Positions 19,882-28,623 are shown, counted from the stretch's first letter. The stretch: 29,199 nucleotides of DNA from Microbacterium sp. p3-SID336 (GCF_025143365.1 NZ_JALXPE010000048.1:1-29199), one strand, 5' to 3'. Notes: generated by a model from the letters alone, not told the origin. Translations and numbers: made by a program.

Positions 19882-22800
19882 ATGAGCGACGTGCTCGACC
19901 GCTTCACCCCGGCCACGCAGGACTGGTTCCGAGGGGCCTTCACCGCGCCCACTCCCGCCCAGGAAGGGGCGTGGGAGGCGATCTCCGCGGGCAAGCACGC
20001 CCTGGTGGTCGCGCCGACCGGCTCGGGCAAGACGCTGTCGGCGTTCCTCTGGGCGATCGACAGCGTCTTCCGCGAGCGTGCCGAGCCGCGCGCCGCGTCG
20101 TCGGAGGACGCGGGGCGCACCCGCATCCTGTACATCTCGCCGCTCAAGGCCCTGGGCGTGGACGTCGAGCGCAACCTGCGGTCGCCGCTCATCGGCATCG
20201 GGCAGTCCGCCCGGAGGCTGGGGACGGCGGCACCCGCCGTCACGGTCGGCGTGCGCTCGGGCGACACCACGTCGAGCGACCGCCGCAAGCTCGTGTCCGA
20301 TCCGCCCGACATCCTGATCACGACGCCCGAGTCGCTGTACCTGATGCTCACCAGCCGCGCCGGAGACACCCTGCGCGACGTGCACACCGTGATCATCGAC
20401 GAGGTGCACGCCGTGGCCGCGACCAAGCGCGGCGCGCACCTGGCCGTGAGCCTGGAGCGGCTCGACGCGCTGCGCGCCGGACACGGGGCCGAGAAGCCCG
20501 CGCAGCGCATCGGGCTGTCCGCGACCGTCCGGCCGATCGACGAGGTCGCGCGCTTCCTCGGGGGCGCCGACCCGGTCGAGATCGTGGCGCCGCCGGCCTC
20601 CAAGACCTTCGAGCTCGGCGTCGTCGTGCCGATGGACGACATGACCAATCCGCCGCCCCCGCCAGGGGCCCCGCCCGAGGCGCCGGGGGTGGACGCGGAG
20701 TACACCGAGGTCACGGGTTCCGTGTGGCCGCACGTCGAGGAGGCGATCGTCGACCGCATCCTGCAGAACAACTCGACGATCGTGTTCGCGAACTCCCGCC
20801 GCCTGGCCGAACGGCTCACCGGGCGACTCAACGAGATCTACTCGGAGCGGATCGGCGTCGCGCTGCCGGAGCCGACGGTGCCGGCCGGGATGATGGCGCA
20901 AGCCGGGGCGACCGCGGGTGCCGACCCGGTGCTCGCGAAGGCCCATCACGGCTCGGTGTCCAAGGAGCAGCGCGCCCAGGTGGAGGAGGAGCTGAAGTCG
21001 GGCGTGCTGCGCTGCGTCGTCGCGACGAGCAGCCTGGAGCTCGGCATCGACATGGGCGCCGTCGATCTTGTCATCCAGGTGGAGGCGCCGCCGTCTGCCG
21101 CGTCGGGTCTGCAGCGCGTAGGACGCGCGGGACACCAGGTGGGCGAGATCAGCCGCGCCGCGCTGTTCCCCAAGCATCGCGGCGACGTGCTGCACACGGC
21201 GATCGTCACGGAGCGCATGCTCGCAGGCAAGATCGAGGCGATCCAGGTGCCGCGCAATCCGCTCGACATCCTCGCCCAGCAGACCGTCGCAGCCAGTGCC
21301 CTCGGCGCCATCAGCGTGGAGGAGTGGTTCGAGACGGTGCGGCGGTCGGCGCCGTTCCAGTCCCTCCCCCGTTCGGCCTACGAGGCCACACTCGACCTCC
21401 TCGCCGGCCGTTTCCCCTCCGACGAGTTCGCCGAGCTGCGGCCGCGGCTGGTGTGGGACCGGGATGCGGGCACCCTCACCGGTCGCCCCGGCGCGCAGCG
21501 CATCGCGGTCACGAGCGGCGGAACGATCCCTGACCGCGGGCTGTTCGGCGTGTTCGTGGCCGGCGAGTCGACGGGCGCGCGCGTCGGGGAGCTCGACGAG
21601 GAGATGGTGTACGAGTCCCGCGTGGGGGACGTGTTCACCCTCGGCACGACCAGCTGGCGCATCGCCGAGATCACACACGACCGGGTCAACGTGATCCCCG
21701 CCTACGGTCAGCCGGGCAAGGTGCCGTTCTGGCACGGCGACGGCATCGGGCGGCCGTTCGAGCTGGGCGAGGCGCTCGGGGCGTTCTCGCGCGAGGTGTC
21801 GTCGGCGACTCCGGAGAAGGCCCAGCAGCGCCTGATCGACGCCGGGCTCGACGAGCAGGCGCGGGCCAACCTGATGGCGCACCTCACGGAGCAGCGCGAG
21901 GCCACCGGCACCCTCCCCACCGACCGCACGCTGACCGTCGAGCGCGGGCACGACGAGGTGGGCGACTGGCGCGTCATCCTGCATTCGCCGTACGGCATGA
22001 AGGTGCACGCGCCGTGGGCGCTCGCCATCAACGCGCGGGTGCGGGAGCGGCTGGGGGTGGAGGGCTCCGCGGTCGCGAGCGACGACGGCATCATCGTGCG
22101 CATCCCCGACGCCGAGGCCGAGCCGCCAGGGGCGGAGCTGTTCGTGTTCGATCCGGACGAGCTGGAGCAGCTCGTCACCCAGGAGGTCGGCGGCTCCGCG
22201 CTCTTCGCCTCGCGCTTCCGGGAGTGCGCGGCGCGGGCGCTGCTGATGCCGCGCACGAACCCCAACCGCCGCACGCCGCTGTGGCAGCAGCGTCAGCGCT
22301 CGGCGCAGCTGCTGGAGGTCGCGCGTCGCCACCCGACGTTCCCGGTGATCCTGGAGACCCTGCGCGAGGTCCTGCAGGACGTCTACGACCTGCCGTCGCT
22401 GCGGCGCCTGGCGACCAGCATCGCGGATCGCCGCATCCGTCTGGTCGAGACGCAGCCAGGACAGCCCTCGCCGTTCGCGCGCGATCTGCTCTTCGGCTAC
22501 GTGGGCGCGTTCATGTACGAGGGCGACTCGCCGCTCGCCGAGCGCCGGGCGGCCGCGCTCTCCGTCGACCCCGCCCTGCTGGGTGAGCTGCTGGGCACGG
22601 TCGAGCTGCGGGAGCTGCTCGACCCCGACGTGATCGCCCAGTTCGAGCACGAGGCGCAGCGTCTGGACCCCGAGCGGCGGGTGCGTGGCCTGGAGGGCGT
22701 CGCCGACCTTCTGCGCATGCTCGGACCGCTCGACGCCGCCGAGGTGTCCGCGCGACTCGACCCGGAGTCGATGGGCGGAGTCACCGCGGCGGCGCTGCTC

Positions 22801-24465
22801 GACGAGCTGATCACCGCACGACGGGCCATTCCGGCGACCATCGGCGGAACGGCCAGGGTCGCCGCGATCGAGGATGCCGGGCGGCTGCGCGACGCCCTCG
22901 GAGCAGCCCTTCCCACGGGCATCCCCGTGGCCTTCCTCGAGCCCGTGGCCGATCCCCTGGGAGACCTCGTGGCCCGGCATGCCCGCACGCACGGCCCCTT
23001 CACCACGGCGGCGGTCGCTGAGCGGTTCGGACTCGGTACGGCGGTGGCCAGGCACACCCTGCAGCGGCTCGAGACCAGCGGCCGCCTCACCAGCGGCTAC
23101 TTCCTGCCCACGGCCGCCGGGAGCGCAGACGACATCGAGTGGTGCGACAGCGAGGTGCTGCGCCGGCTGCGGATGCGGTCGCTCGCCGCCATCCGCGGCT
23201 CGGTCGAACCGGTTTCCCCTGAGGCATATGCCCGCTTCCTGCCCGACTGGCAGCATCTCGGCCGTCCCCTCGAGGGCGTGGACGGCGTCCTCACCGTGAT
23301 CGAGCAGTTCGCAGGGGTGCCGATCCCCGCGAGCGCCTGGGAATCGCTCGTGCTGCCGTCGCGCGTGCGCGACTACTCCCCCGCGATGCTGGACGAGCTG
23401 ACTGCCGCCGGAGAGGTGATCTGGTCGGGTCAGGGCACCCTGCCGGGGCGCGACGGCTGGGTGTCGCTGCATCCGGTCGACCTCGCGCCGTTCACCCTCC
23501 CGGAGCCGGAGGCGGAGATCGCCGCCGACTCGCTGGAGGCCCGGCTGCTCGCGGCCCTCACCGCCGGCGGCGCGTACTTCGCCGCGCAGCTCAAGGAGAT
23601 GACCGGAGCCGAGAACGAGCAGTCGGTGCTGGAGGCCCTGTGGGCGCTGACCTGGTCGGGCCATGTCACCAACGACACGTTCGCCCCCATCCGTTCGCTG
23701 CTCGCGGGCGGCTCGCAGGCGCACAAGGTGAAACGACGGGCTCCCCGGGCGCGCACCTATCGCGGCATGTCGCTCACGCGCACGGCACCGCGTCCCACCG
23801 CGATCGGCGGCCGCTGGTCCCTGCTTCCCGCGATCGAGACCGACCCGGCGCGACGGGCGACCGTGACCGCGGGGCTGCTGCTCGACCGCTACGGCGTGGT
23901 CACCCGCGGTGCCGTGCAGGCGGAGGGCGTGCCCGGCGGTTTCGCCCAGGCCTACCGCGTGCTCGCGGGGTTCGAGGAGGCGGGCCACTGCCGCCGAGGC
24001 TACGTGATCGAGAAGCTCGGCGCCGCGCAGTTCGCGGCCTCCGCCACGGTCGACCGGCTGCGCACGTATGCGGGTCTCGCCGATCCGCCGCCGCGCGCCG
24101 CTGTGACCCTCGCCGCCACCGACCCCGCGAACCCGTACGGCGCGGCGCTCGCGTGGCCCAAGCTGGAGGGGGTCTCGCACCGGCCGGGGCGCAAGGCGGG
24201 CGGCCTCGTCGTGCTGGTGGACGGGTCTCTCGTGCTCTCGCTGGAGCGGGGCGGGCGCACGGTGCTGTGCTTCAGCGAAGACGAGGACATGGTGCGCGCT
24301 GCCGCCGCCGACCTCGCGGCCACCGCGCGTGCGCGGCGCCTGGACACCCTCACGGTCGAGAAGGTCAACGGGGAGGGCGTCTACGGCACCGAGCTGGCCC
24401 GCGCGCTGCAGGAGGCGGGCTTCGTGCAGACGCCGCGCGGCCTCACGCTGCGCAAGGCCGTGTAG
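19882..24465 (+). CDS. lhr: Long-form ATP-dependent helicase Lhr
   Basis: This 1527-residue superfamily 2 DNA helicase has the full length of actinobacterial Lhr. The core carries Walker A APTGSGKT (44-51), TTPESLYLML, DEVH in VIIDEVHAV (about 173), SATVR (about 213), and QRVGRAGHQVGEIS (about 411) for motif VI. The winged-helix and Lhr-specific domains follow (GTTSWRIAEITHDRVNVIP, then HSPYGMKVHAPWALAI), and a large C-terminal region ends GVYGTELARALQEAGF. It translocates 3' to 5' and, as known in mycobacteria, belongs to the DNA-damage response. GGAGG lies just ahead of ATG 19882, and CAAGAT is at leaderless -10 spacing. Nei follows after EI24. Confidence 0.96.
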   Translation: MSDVLDRFTPATQDWFRGAFTAPTPAQEGAWEAISAGKHALVVAPTGSGKTLSAFLWAIDSVFRERAEPRAASSEDAGRTRILYISPLKALGVDVERNLRSPLIGIGQSARRLGTAAPAVTVGVRSGDTTSSDRRKLVSDPPDILITTPESLYLMLTSRAGDTLRDVHTVIIDEVHAVAATKRGAHLAVSLERLDALRAGHGAEKPAQRIGLSATVRPIDEVARFLGGADPVEIVAPPASKTFELGVVVPMDDMTNPPPPPGAPPEAPGVDAEYTEVTGSVWPHVEEAIVDRILQNNSTIVFANSRRLAERLTGRLNEIYSERIGVALPEPTVPAGMMAQAGATAGADPVLAKAHHGSVSKEQRAQVEEELKSGVLRCVVATSSLELGIDMGAVDLVIQVEAPPSAASGLQRVGRAGHQVGEISRAALFPKHRGDVLHTAIVTERMLAGKIEAIQVPRNPLDILAQQTVAASALGAISVEEWFETVRRSAPFQSLPRSAYEATLDLLAGRFPSDEFAELRPRLVWDRDAGTLTGRPGAQRIAVTSGGTIPDRGLFGVFVAGESTGARVGELDEEMVYESRVGDVFTLGTTSWRIAEITHDRVNVIPAYGQPGKVPFWHGDGIGRPFELGEALGAFSREVSSATPEKAQQRLIDAGLDEQARANLMAHLTEQREATGTLPTDRTLTVERGHDEVGDWRVILHSPYGMKVHAPWALAINARVRERLGVEGSAVASDDGIIVRIPDAEAEPPGAELFVFDPDELEQLVTQEVGGSALFASRFRECAARALLMPRTNPNRRTPLWQQRQRSAQLLEVARRHPTFPVILETLREVLQDVYDLPSLRRLATSIADRRIRLVETQPGQPSPFARDLLFGYVGAFMYEGDSPLAERRAAALSVDPALLGELLGTVELRELLDPDVIAQFEHEAQRLDPERRVRGLEGVADLLRMLGPLDAAEVSARLDPESMGGVTAAALLDELITARRAIPATIGGTARVAAIEDAGRLRDALGAALPTGIPVAFLEPVADPLGDLVARHARTHGPFTTAAVAERFGLGTAVARHTLQRLETSGRLTSGYFLPTAAGSADDIEWCDSEVLRRLRMRSLAAIRGSVEPVSPEAYARFLPDWQHLGRPLEGVDGVLTVIEQFAGVPIPASAWESLVLPSRVRDYSPAMLDELTAAGEVIWSGQGTLPGRDGWVSLHPVDLAPFTLPEPEAEIAADSLEARLLAALTAGGAYFAAQLKEMTGAENEQSVLEALWALTWSGHVTNDTFAPIRSLLAGGSQAHKVKRRAPRARTYRGMSLTRTAPRPTAIGGRWSLLPAIETDPARRATVTAGLLLDRYGVVTRGAVQAEGVPGGFAQAYRVLAGFEEAGHCRRGYVIEKLGAAQFAASATVDRLRTYAGLADPPPRAAVTLAATDPANPYGAALAWPKLEGVSHRPGRKAGGLVVLVDGSLVLSLERGGRTVLCFSEDEDMVRAAAADLAATARARRLDTLTVEKVNGEGVYGTELARALQEAGFVQTPRGLTLRKAV

Positions 24466-24537
24466 CGGTCGACGCTCGGCTCCGCTGTGCGAAGCCCTCC
24501 CCGCACGCCGCCCGACCCGGCACGCCGCCCCGACACC

Positions 24538-24543
24538 TACCCT
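24538..24543 (+). promoter_or_regulatory. Leaderless -10 element TACCCT for the EI24 gene
   Basis: TACCCT, six bases, ATG 24550. The EI24-nei pair thus has its own promoter, separate from lhr. The 84-bp gap upstream also contains a near-duplicate GCACGCCGCCCGAC / GCACGCCGCCCCGAC. Confidence 0.6.
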
Positions 24544-24549
24544 GGAGCC

Positions 24550-25350
24550 ATGATCCGAGAGTTCAGCGCCGGCGTCCGCACCCTGCTCCGCGGCTTCGGA
24601 CTGTGGCGCACACGCCCAGGACTGATGGCGCTCGGCCTCATCCCCGCGATCATCGCCCTGGTGCTGCTCGCGGCGGCGCTCGTGCCGCTCGTCGTCGGGC
24701 TGCCCTCGGTGTCGTCCTGGCTGACGCCCTTCGCGGACGGGTGGGACGAGCCGTGGCGCGGGCTGCTGCGCACGGCTGTGGGGCTCGTCACCGTGGCCGC
24801 GGCGCTGGCGCTGGCGAGCTCGGTCTTCAGCGCGCTCACCCTCACGATCGGCGATCCGTTCTACCAGCGCATCTGGCATGCGGTCGAGGTCGACCTCGGG
24901 GATCCGCCGCCCGCCGACGGCGGCAGCTTCTGGACCACGGTCGGCGAGGGTCTGCGTCTGGTGATGCTCGGCATCCTGATCGCGCTCCTCGTGCTCATCG
25001 TGGGACTGATCCCCGGCGTCGGCGGCTTCCTCGGGCCGATCACGGGCGTGGTGCTGACGGGTCGGCTGCTGGCCAGGGAGCTGACGGCTCGCTCGTTCGA
25101 TGCGCGCGAGCTCAGCCCCGCCGACAGGGCCGCGCTGTTCGCGGGCAGCAGGGCACGGGTGCTCGGCTTCGGCGTCGCCACCCAGCTGTGCTTCCTGATC
25201 CCGGGCGGAGCGGTGGCGGTGATGCCCGCGGCCGTCGCCGGCAGCACGATGCTCGCCCGCGACATGCAGGCGCGCCGCCCCCTCGCGCGCACGACGGTGG
25301 AGGCGCCGTCGTCGACGCCCCCGGCGCCCCCCGGGCAGGAGGTGCGCTGA
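24550..25350 (+). CDS. EI24 domain membrane protein (CysZ-like)
   Basis: This 266-residue protein has four or five long hydrophobic helices and the EI24/CysZ pattern: FSAGVRTLLRGFGLWRTRPG at the N-terminus, TIGDPFYQRIW after the second helix pair, LIPGVGGFLGPITGVVLTGRLLARE, and RVLGFGVATQLCFLIPGGAVAVMPAAVAGSTMLARD. CysZ in E. coli imports sulfate, but most actinobacterial members have no demonstrated substrate. The leaderless -10 at 24538 places the start. Its stop overlaps the nei start as TGATG, so the two are translationally coupled. There are no cys genes nearby to support sulfate transport. Confidence 0.85.
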   Translation: MIREFSAGVRTLLRGFGLWRTRPGLMALGLIPAIIALVLLAAALVPLVVGLPSVSSWLTPFADGWDEPWRGLLRTAVGLVTVAAALALASSVFSALTLTIGDPFYQRIWHAVEVDLGDPPPADGGSFWTTVGEGLRLVMLGILIALLVLIVGLIPGVGGFLGPITGVVLTGRLLARELTARSFDARELSPADRAALFAGSRARVLGFGVATQLCFLIPGGAVAVMPAAVAGSTMLARDMQARRPLARTTVEAPSSTPPAPPGQEVR

Positions 25351-26123
25351 TGCCAGAGGGCGACACCGTCTTCCGCACTGCGCGGCGCCTCGACGAAGCT
25401 CTCGCGGGGGGCACCGTGACCCGCTTCGATCTGCGCGTGCCGAGGTTCGCGACGCTCGATCTCACGGGACAGCCCGTGCACGGCGCGGTTCCGCGCGGCA
25501 AGCATCTGCTGCTGCGCATCGGCGACAGCACGCTGCATTCGCATCTGCGCATGGACGGCGCCTGGTTCGTCTACCGGCCGGGCGAGAAGTGGCGGCATCC
25601 GGCGTTCAAGGTGCGGGCGATCGTCGGCACGGCAGAGCGCGAGGCGGTGGGCGTGGACATCGCTGAGGTGGAGGTCGTCCCCACCCGCGAGGAGGATCAG
25701 CTGGTCGGCCACCTCGGCCCCGACCCGCTCGCCGCCGACTGGGACGCGGGCGAGGCCGTGCGCCGCCTCGGGGCGGACACGCGCAGCATCCACGTGGCCC
25801 TGCTCGATCAGCGCAACGTCGCGGGGTTCGGGAACGAGTATGCCGCGGAACTCCTGTTCCTGCGCGGAATCCTGCCCACCACGCCGACGCCGGAGGTGGA
25901 TGTGGCGGCTCTCCTGGACCTGGGAGTGCGCACCATCCGCGCGAACCGTGACCGCCGCAACCGCACCTTCACCGGCATCGACCGTCCGGGGCAGGCGACC
26001 TGGGTGTACGGGCGTGCGGGGCGACCGTGCCGGCGCTGCGGAACGCTGATCCGGCGCGGCGAGCAGGGCGCGGATCCCACGCGCGAGCGCATCACGTTCT
26101 GGTGCCCGCGGTGCCAGCGCTGA
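25350..26123 (+). CDS. nei: Fpg/Nei-family DNA glycosylase/AP lyase
   Basis: This 257-residue base-excision repair enzyme removes oxidised bases and cleaves abasic sites. It starts MPEGDTVFRTARRL, with the catalytic Pro2/Glu3 and the MPEGDT form typical of Nei rather than Fpg (MPELPE). Lys51 in VPRGKHLLLR is the conserved strand-loop Lys. The H2TH region includes LLDQRNVAGFGNEYAAELLF. The C-terminal zinc finger is C-x2-C (CRRC), about 21 residues, then C-x2-C (CPRC), a few residues longer than in E. coli Nei. The start overlaps the EI24 stop (TGATG) with AGGAGG close upstream. In M. tuberculosis lhr and nei are likewise neighbours. It most resembles the mycobacterial Nei2 group. Confidence 0.93.
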   Translation: MPEGDTVFRTARRLDEALAGGTVTRFDLRVPRFATLDLTGQPVHGAVPRGKHLLLRIGDSTLHSHLRMDGAWFVYRPGEKWRHPAFKVRAIVGTAEREAVGVDIAEVEVVPTREEDQLVGHLGPDPLAADWDAGEAVRRLGADTRSIHVALLDQRNVAGFGNEYAAELLFLRGILPTTPTPEVDVAALLDLGVRTIRANRDRRNRTFTGIDRPGQATWVYGRAGRPCRRCGTLIRRGEQGADPTRERITFWCPRCQR

Positions 26124-26128
26124 GGCGC

Positions 26129-26148
26129 ATTCATCCGGGGGAATGAAT
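26129..26148. promoter_or_regulatory. Inverted repeat ATTCAT-N8-ATGAAT
   Basis: ATTCAT at 26129-26134 and ATGAAT at 26143-26148 are exact reverse complements around a G-rich 8-bp spacer. It lies six bases past the nei stop and upstream of an AT-rich patch (GATATAT near 26169) that may be the -10 of the hexapeptide gene. It may be an operator or a weak terminator. Confidence 0.4.
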
Positions 26149-26174
26149 CCACCCCTCCCGTGGTTGTTGATATA

Positions 26175-26190
26175 TCCGGAGAACTCCGGA
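26175..26190. promoter_or_regulatory. Palindrome TCCGGAG-AA-CTCCGGA upstream of the hexapeptide gene
   Basis: Perfect 7-bp arms around AA lie immediately after the likely -10 TATATC and five bases before the GGGAGG ribosome site. As DNA it is a repressor-type site at the transcription start; as RNA it would form a tight hairpin next to the ribosome site. Confidence 0.5.
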
Positions 26191-26204
26191 AAGCGGGAGG
26201 AATC

Positions 26205-26612
26205 GTGGGCAAGAACTACGTCGACATCGAGAACGACCATGGCGCGACGCTGCGGTACCGCAAGCACGCCAACGGCCGGGGTCTCGTCGCGCACGGCGCG
26301 AAGGTGCATCCGAAGGCGCACATCGAGGCCGGCGCCTACATCGAACCCGGCGCGCGCGTCGGTGCCGGAGCGATCGTCGCGCGCGGCGCGTGGATCGACG
26401 AGGATGCCGTGATCGGCGAAGGCGCGTACATCGACGCGCACGCACACATCGGGCCGGGCGCAGCCGTGGGCGACCACGCGCACGTCGGCGTCCGCACCGA
26501 CATCGGCCCTGGCGCTCGCATCGTCCGCGGGGCCCGCATCGGCGACGACGAGACCGTCGCGGCCGGGCTCACCGTCGCCACGGACCAGAAGGGTCTCTGG
26601 CTGGCGGCCTGA
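26205..26612 (+). CDS. Left-handed beta-helix protein with hexapeptide repeats
   Basis: This 135-residue soluble protein is almost entirely hexapeptide repeats. After an N-terminal cap (YVDIENDHGATLRYRKHAN) about 15 units of [IV]-x-x-x-A-x run without a loop, for example VHPKAH, IEAGAY, IEPGAR, VGAGAI, IGPGAA, giving about five coils of a left-handed beta helix. Family members are acyltransferases or gamma-carbonic anhydrase relatives. Here the catalytic His loop and C-terminal acyl-CoA region are absent, so it may be structural. GTG 26205 has GGGAGG four bases upstream; a GTG at 26160 is in frame but lacks a ribosome site. It converges on the response regulator with a 12-bp gap. Confidence 0.82.
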   Translation: MGKNYVDIENDHGATLRYRKHANGRGLVAHGAKVHPKAHIEAGAYIEPGARVGAGAIVARGAWIDEDAVIGEGAYIDAHAHIGPGAAVGDHAHVGVRTDIGPGARIVRGARIGDDETVAAGLTVATDQKGLWLAA

Positions 26613-26624
26613 GGCTGCGCCCGA

Positions 26625-27284
26625 TCACAACAGCCGTCGCTCCGACGCCCAGGCCGTGAGCTCGTGGCGTGAGGACAGCTGGAGCTTGCGCAGCACCGAG
26701 GAGACGTGCGTCTCGACGGTCTTGATCGAGATGAACAGCTCGGCGGCGACCTCCTTGTAGGCGTAGCCGCGGGCGATGAGGCGCATGACCTCCTGCTCCC
26801 GCGCGGACAGGCGATCGAGTTCGTCCGTCGCGGTCGCGGTCTCCCCGGCGACCGCGCCGAACGCGTCCAGCACGAACCCGGCCAGACGGGGCGAGAACAC
26901 CGCGTCCCCGTCCGCGACCGCATGCACGGCTCGGCTGACCTCCGCACCCGACGATCCCTTCGTGATGTAGCCGCGGGCTCCCGCGCGGATCACGCGCACC
27001 ACATCCGCGGCGGCGTCGGACACACTGAGCGCGAGGAACCGGGCTCCCGATGCGGCGGCACCCCGAATCACGGCGGCGCCGCCGCCCGCGTCCTCGCCGT
27101 CCCCTCCCGGAAGGTGCACGTCGAGCAGCACGACATCCGGACGCGTCGCGGCGATCACGGCGACCGCCGAGGGCACGTCGGCGGCCTCCCCCACCACGGC
27201 GACGCTCGCGTCGAGGTCGGCACGCAGGCCGGACCGGAAGATGGAATGATCGTCGACGATCACGACACGGATGCTGTCAGCCAC
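26625..27284 (-). CDS. LuxR/NarL-type response regulator
   Basis: This 219-residue protein has a receiver domain (IRVVIVDDHSIFRSGLRADL; phospho-acceptor Asp in VVLLDVHLPGGDG; Thr/Ser switch in LALSVSDA; Lys in GYITKGSSG) and a LuxR-type DNA-binding domain (LSAREQEVMRLIARGYAYKEVAAEL ending TVETHVSSVLRKLQL). There is a short Gly/Asp-rich insertion after the phosphorylation loop (GGDGEDAGGGAA). GTG 27284 has AGGAGA upstream, and the start lies inside the kinase gene, overlapping by 8 bp. It is therefore the partner of that kinase. Confidence 0.95.
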   Translation of the reverse strand: MADSIRVVIVDDHSIFRSGLRADLDASVAVVGEAADVPSAVAVIAATRPDVVLLDVHLPGGDGEDAGGGAAVIRGAAASGARFLALSVSDAAADVVRVIRAGARGYITKGSSGAEVSRAVHAVADGDAVFSPRLAGFVLDAFGAVAGETATATDELDRLSAREQEVMRLIARGYAYKEVAAELFISIKTVETHVSSVLRKLQLSSRHELTAWASERRLL

Positions 27285-28509
27285 GGGTCTCCTGTCGGGC
27301 GGTGGTCCTGTCGGGCACAGCGGGGCTCGTGATGCGCAGGTGCACCTCGGTGCCGCCGTCGTCGCTGCGCACGGCCCCCGTGCCGCCCGCGCGCCGCATC
27401 CGACCGATGATCGACTCGCGCACCCCGAGCCGGTCACTCGGCACGTCGTCGAGCCGGAACCCGGCTCCCCGGTCGCGCACGAACACGTCGACGCCGCTGG
27501 CGCTGCCCTCGATGTACACCGAGACGTCGCCGCCGGCGTGCCTGGCCGCGTTCAACATCGCCTCCCGCGCGGCCGCCGCCAGCTCGCCGCTCGCCCGTTC
27601 CGCAGACAGCCCCGCCGACACGATGTCGATGCGCACGGCGTGGTCGAGCTCGAGCGCCGCCGCGTAGTCCCGCAGGTCGGTGGGCAGGTCGCTGTCGGCG
27701 GGGGCGTCGCCGTCGTAGAGCCAGGCGCGCAGTTCGCGCTCCTGCGCCCTGGCCAGGCGGGCCGCTTCGCTGGAGGCGCCGGCCCTGTTCTGGATCAGCG
27801 CGAGTGTCTGCAGCACCGAGTCGTGCAGGTGCGCGGCCATGACGCTGCGCTGCTCCTCGCGGATGCGGCGCACCCGTTCTCCCGCCAGCTCGCGCCACCG
27901 CGGCAGGAGGTTCGAGGCCAGCACCGCGAGGAGCCCGGCCAGCGGCAGCAGCACGAGCGCGACCCCGGAGCGGGCGTCGGGCCACGACAGGAGCAGCAGG
28001 AACACCAGGGCCAGCAGCAGCGCGGCCAGGATGCGCACCGCCGTGGTGTGCCGCGGGCCTCTCGCCGGGTCGGCCCGGTCGATCAGGGTCGCCCAGAGTC
28101 CGGCCGCCGTCGCGCACACGGCTGTCCCTCCCACCACGGCCGCGGCGGTGGCCGCAGGGATCGAGTCGGTCAGCCAGTCGCTGCCGCCGCGCCACGCGAC
28201 GACGACCAGCGCCCCCACCACCGCGGGCGCCAGCAGCAGCCAGGCCACCGGGACGCGCCGCGACGGCGCCCGCTCGTCATCGGCCCACGGTGTGAGCGCC
28301 CAGCACCAGACGTAGAGCACGATTCCGGCGCCTCCGCACAGCGTCAGCGCCAGGAACAGCGCCCGCACCATCCAGACGCGGACTCCGAGGTGCCGCGCGA
28401 GTCCGGCGGCGACCCCGGCGACCAGGCACTCCCGATCGCGGACCAGCGGCGGCCGCGGAGGCGCGGGTACACGCGCCGGGCGCGTGGGGGCGGACACCGG
28501 AGAAGGCAT
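27277..28509 (-). CDS. PspC-domain sensor histidine kinase
   Basis: This 410-residue membrane kinase starts with a cytoplasmic PspC domain (RDRECLVAGVAAGLARHLGV then a helix, about residues 25-75) and has several membrane helices to about residue 190. The HisKA_3 helix has phospho-accepting His in MAAHLHDSVLQTLALIQNRA, followed by the ATPase with EAMLNAARHAG and VDVFVRDRGAGF. PspC fused to a NarL-type kinase is a known actinobacterial layout linked to envelope stress. I placed the start at ATG 28509; TTGGAT lies six bases upstream, and a TTG at 28521 would add four residues. It overlaps its response regulator by 8 bp and is divergent from a second PspC gene. Confidence 0.93.
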   Translation of the reverse strand: MPSPVSAPTRPARVPAPPRPPLVRDRECLVAGVAAGLARHLGVRVWMVRALFLALTLCGGAGIVLYVWCWALTPWADDERAPSRRVPVAWLLLAPAVVGALVVVAWRGGSDWLTDSIPAATAAAVVGGTAVCATAAGLWATLIDRADPARGPRHTTAVRILAALLLALVFLLLLSWPDARSGVALVLLPLAGLLAVLASNLLPRWRELAGERVRRIREEQRSVMAAHLHDSVLQTLALIQNRAGASSEAARLARAQERELRAWLYDGDAPADSDLPTDLRDYAAALELDHAVRIDIVSAGLSAERASGELAAAAREAMLNAARHAGGDVSVYIEGSASGVDVFVRDRGAGFRLDDVPSDRLGVRESIIGRMRRAGGTGAVRSDDGGTEVHLRITSPAVPDRTTARQETRG

Positions 28510-28515
28510 ACCGTC

Positions 28516-28521
28516 ATCCAA
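28516..28521 (-). promoter_or_regulatory. Putative -10 TTGGAT for the kinase operon
   Basis: On the minus strand TTGGAT, then GACGGT, then ATG 28509. Position 2 is T rather than A, so the match is weaker than others. An inverted repeat CACCGC-GCG-GCGGTG lies at 28529-28543, in the expected upstream region. Confidence 0.4.
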
Positions 28522-28611
28522 TCACCCGCACCGCGCGGCGGTGGCACCCGGGGCGAAGAACCAGGGTCGCCTCAGGGGCTCCCCCCATGGCAGCGTCCGC
28601 CGTCCGGCCGC

Positions 28612-28617
28612 GAAGAT
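28612..28617 (+). promoter_or_regulatory. Putative -10 GAAGAT for the PspC gene
   Basis: GAAGAT, six bases, ATG 28624. It keeps the A at position 2 and T at position 6. No ribosome site is apparent, which fits leaderless initiation. Confidence 0.5.
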
Positions 28618-28623
28618 CGAAGC

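Noticed and set aside
24466..24549. Possible insertion or repeat element between lhr and EI24
   Set aside because: Only a 14/15-bp near-duplicate (GCACGCCGCC...) is present; too short for a mobile element.
19807..24879. A 1690-codon open frame on the minus strand opposite lhr
   Set aside because: It is a GC-rich antisense shadow: low-complexity Arg/Gly/His/Gln sequence with no domain, while the plus frame shows every helicase motif.
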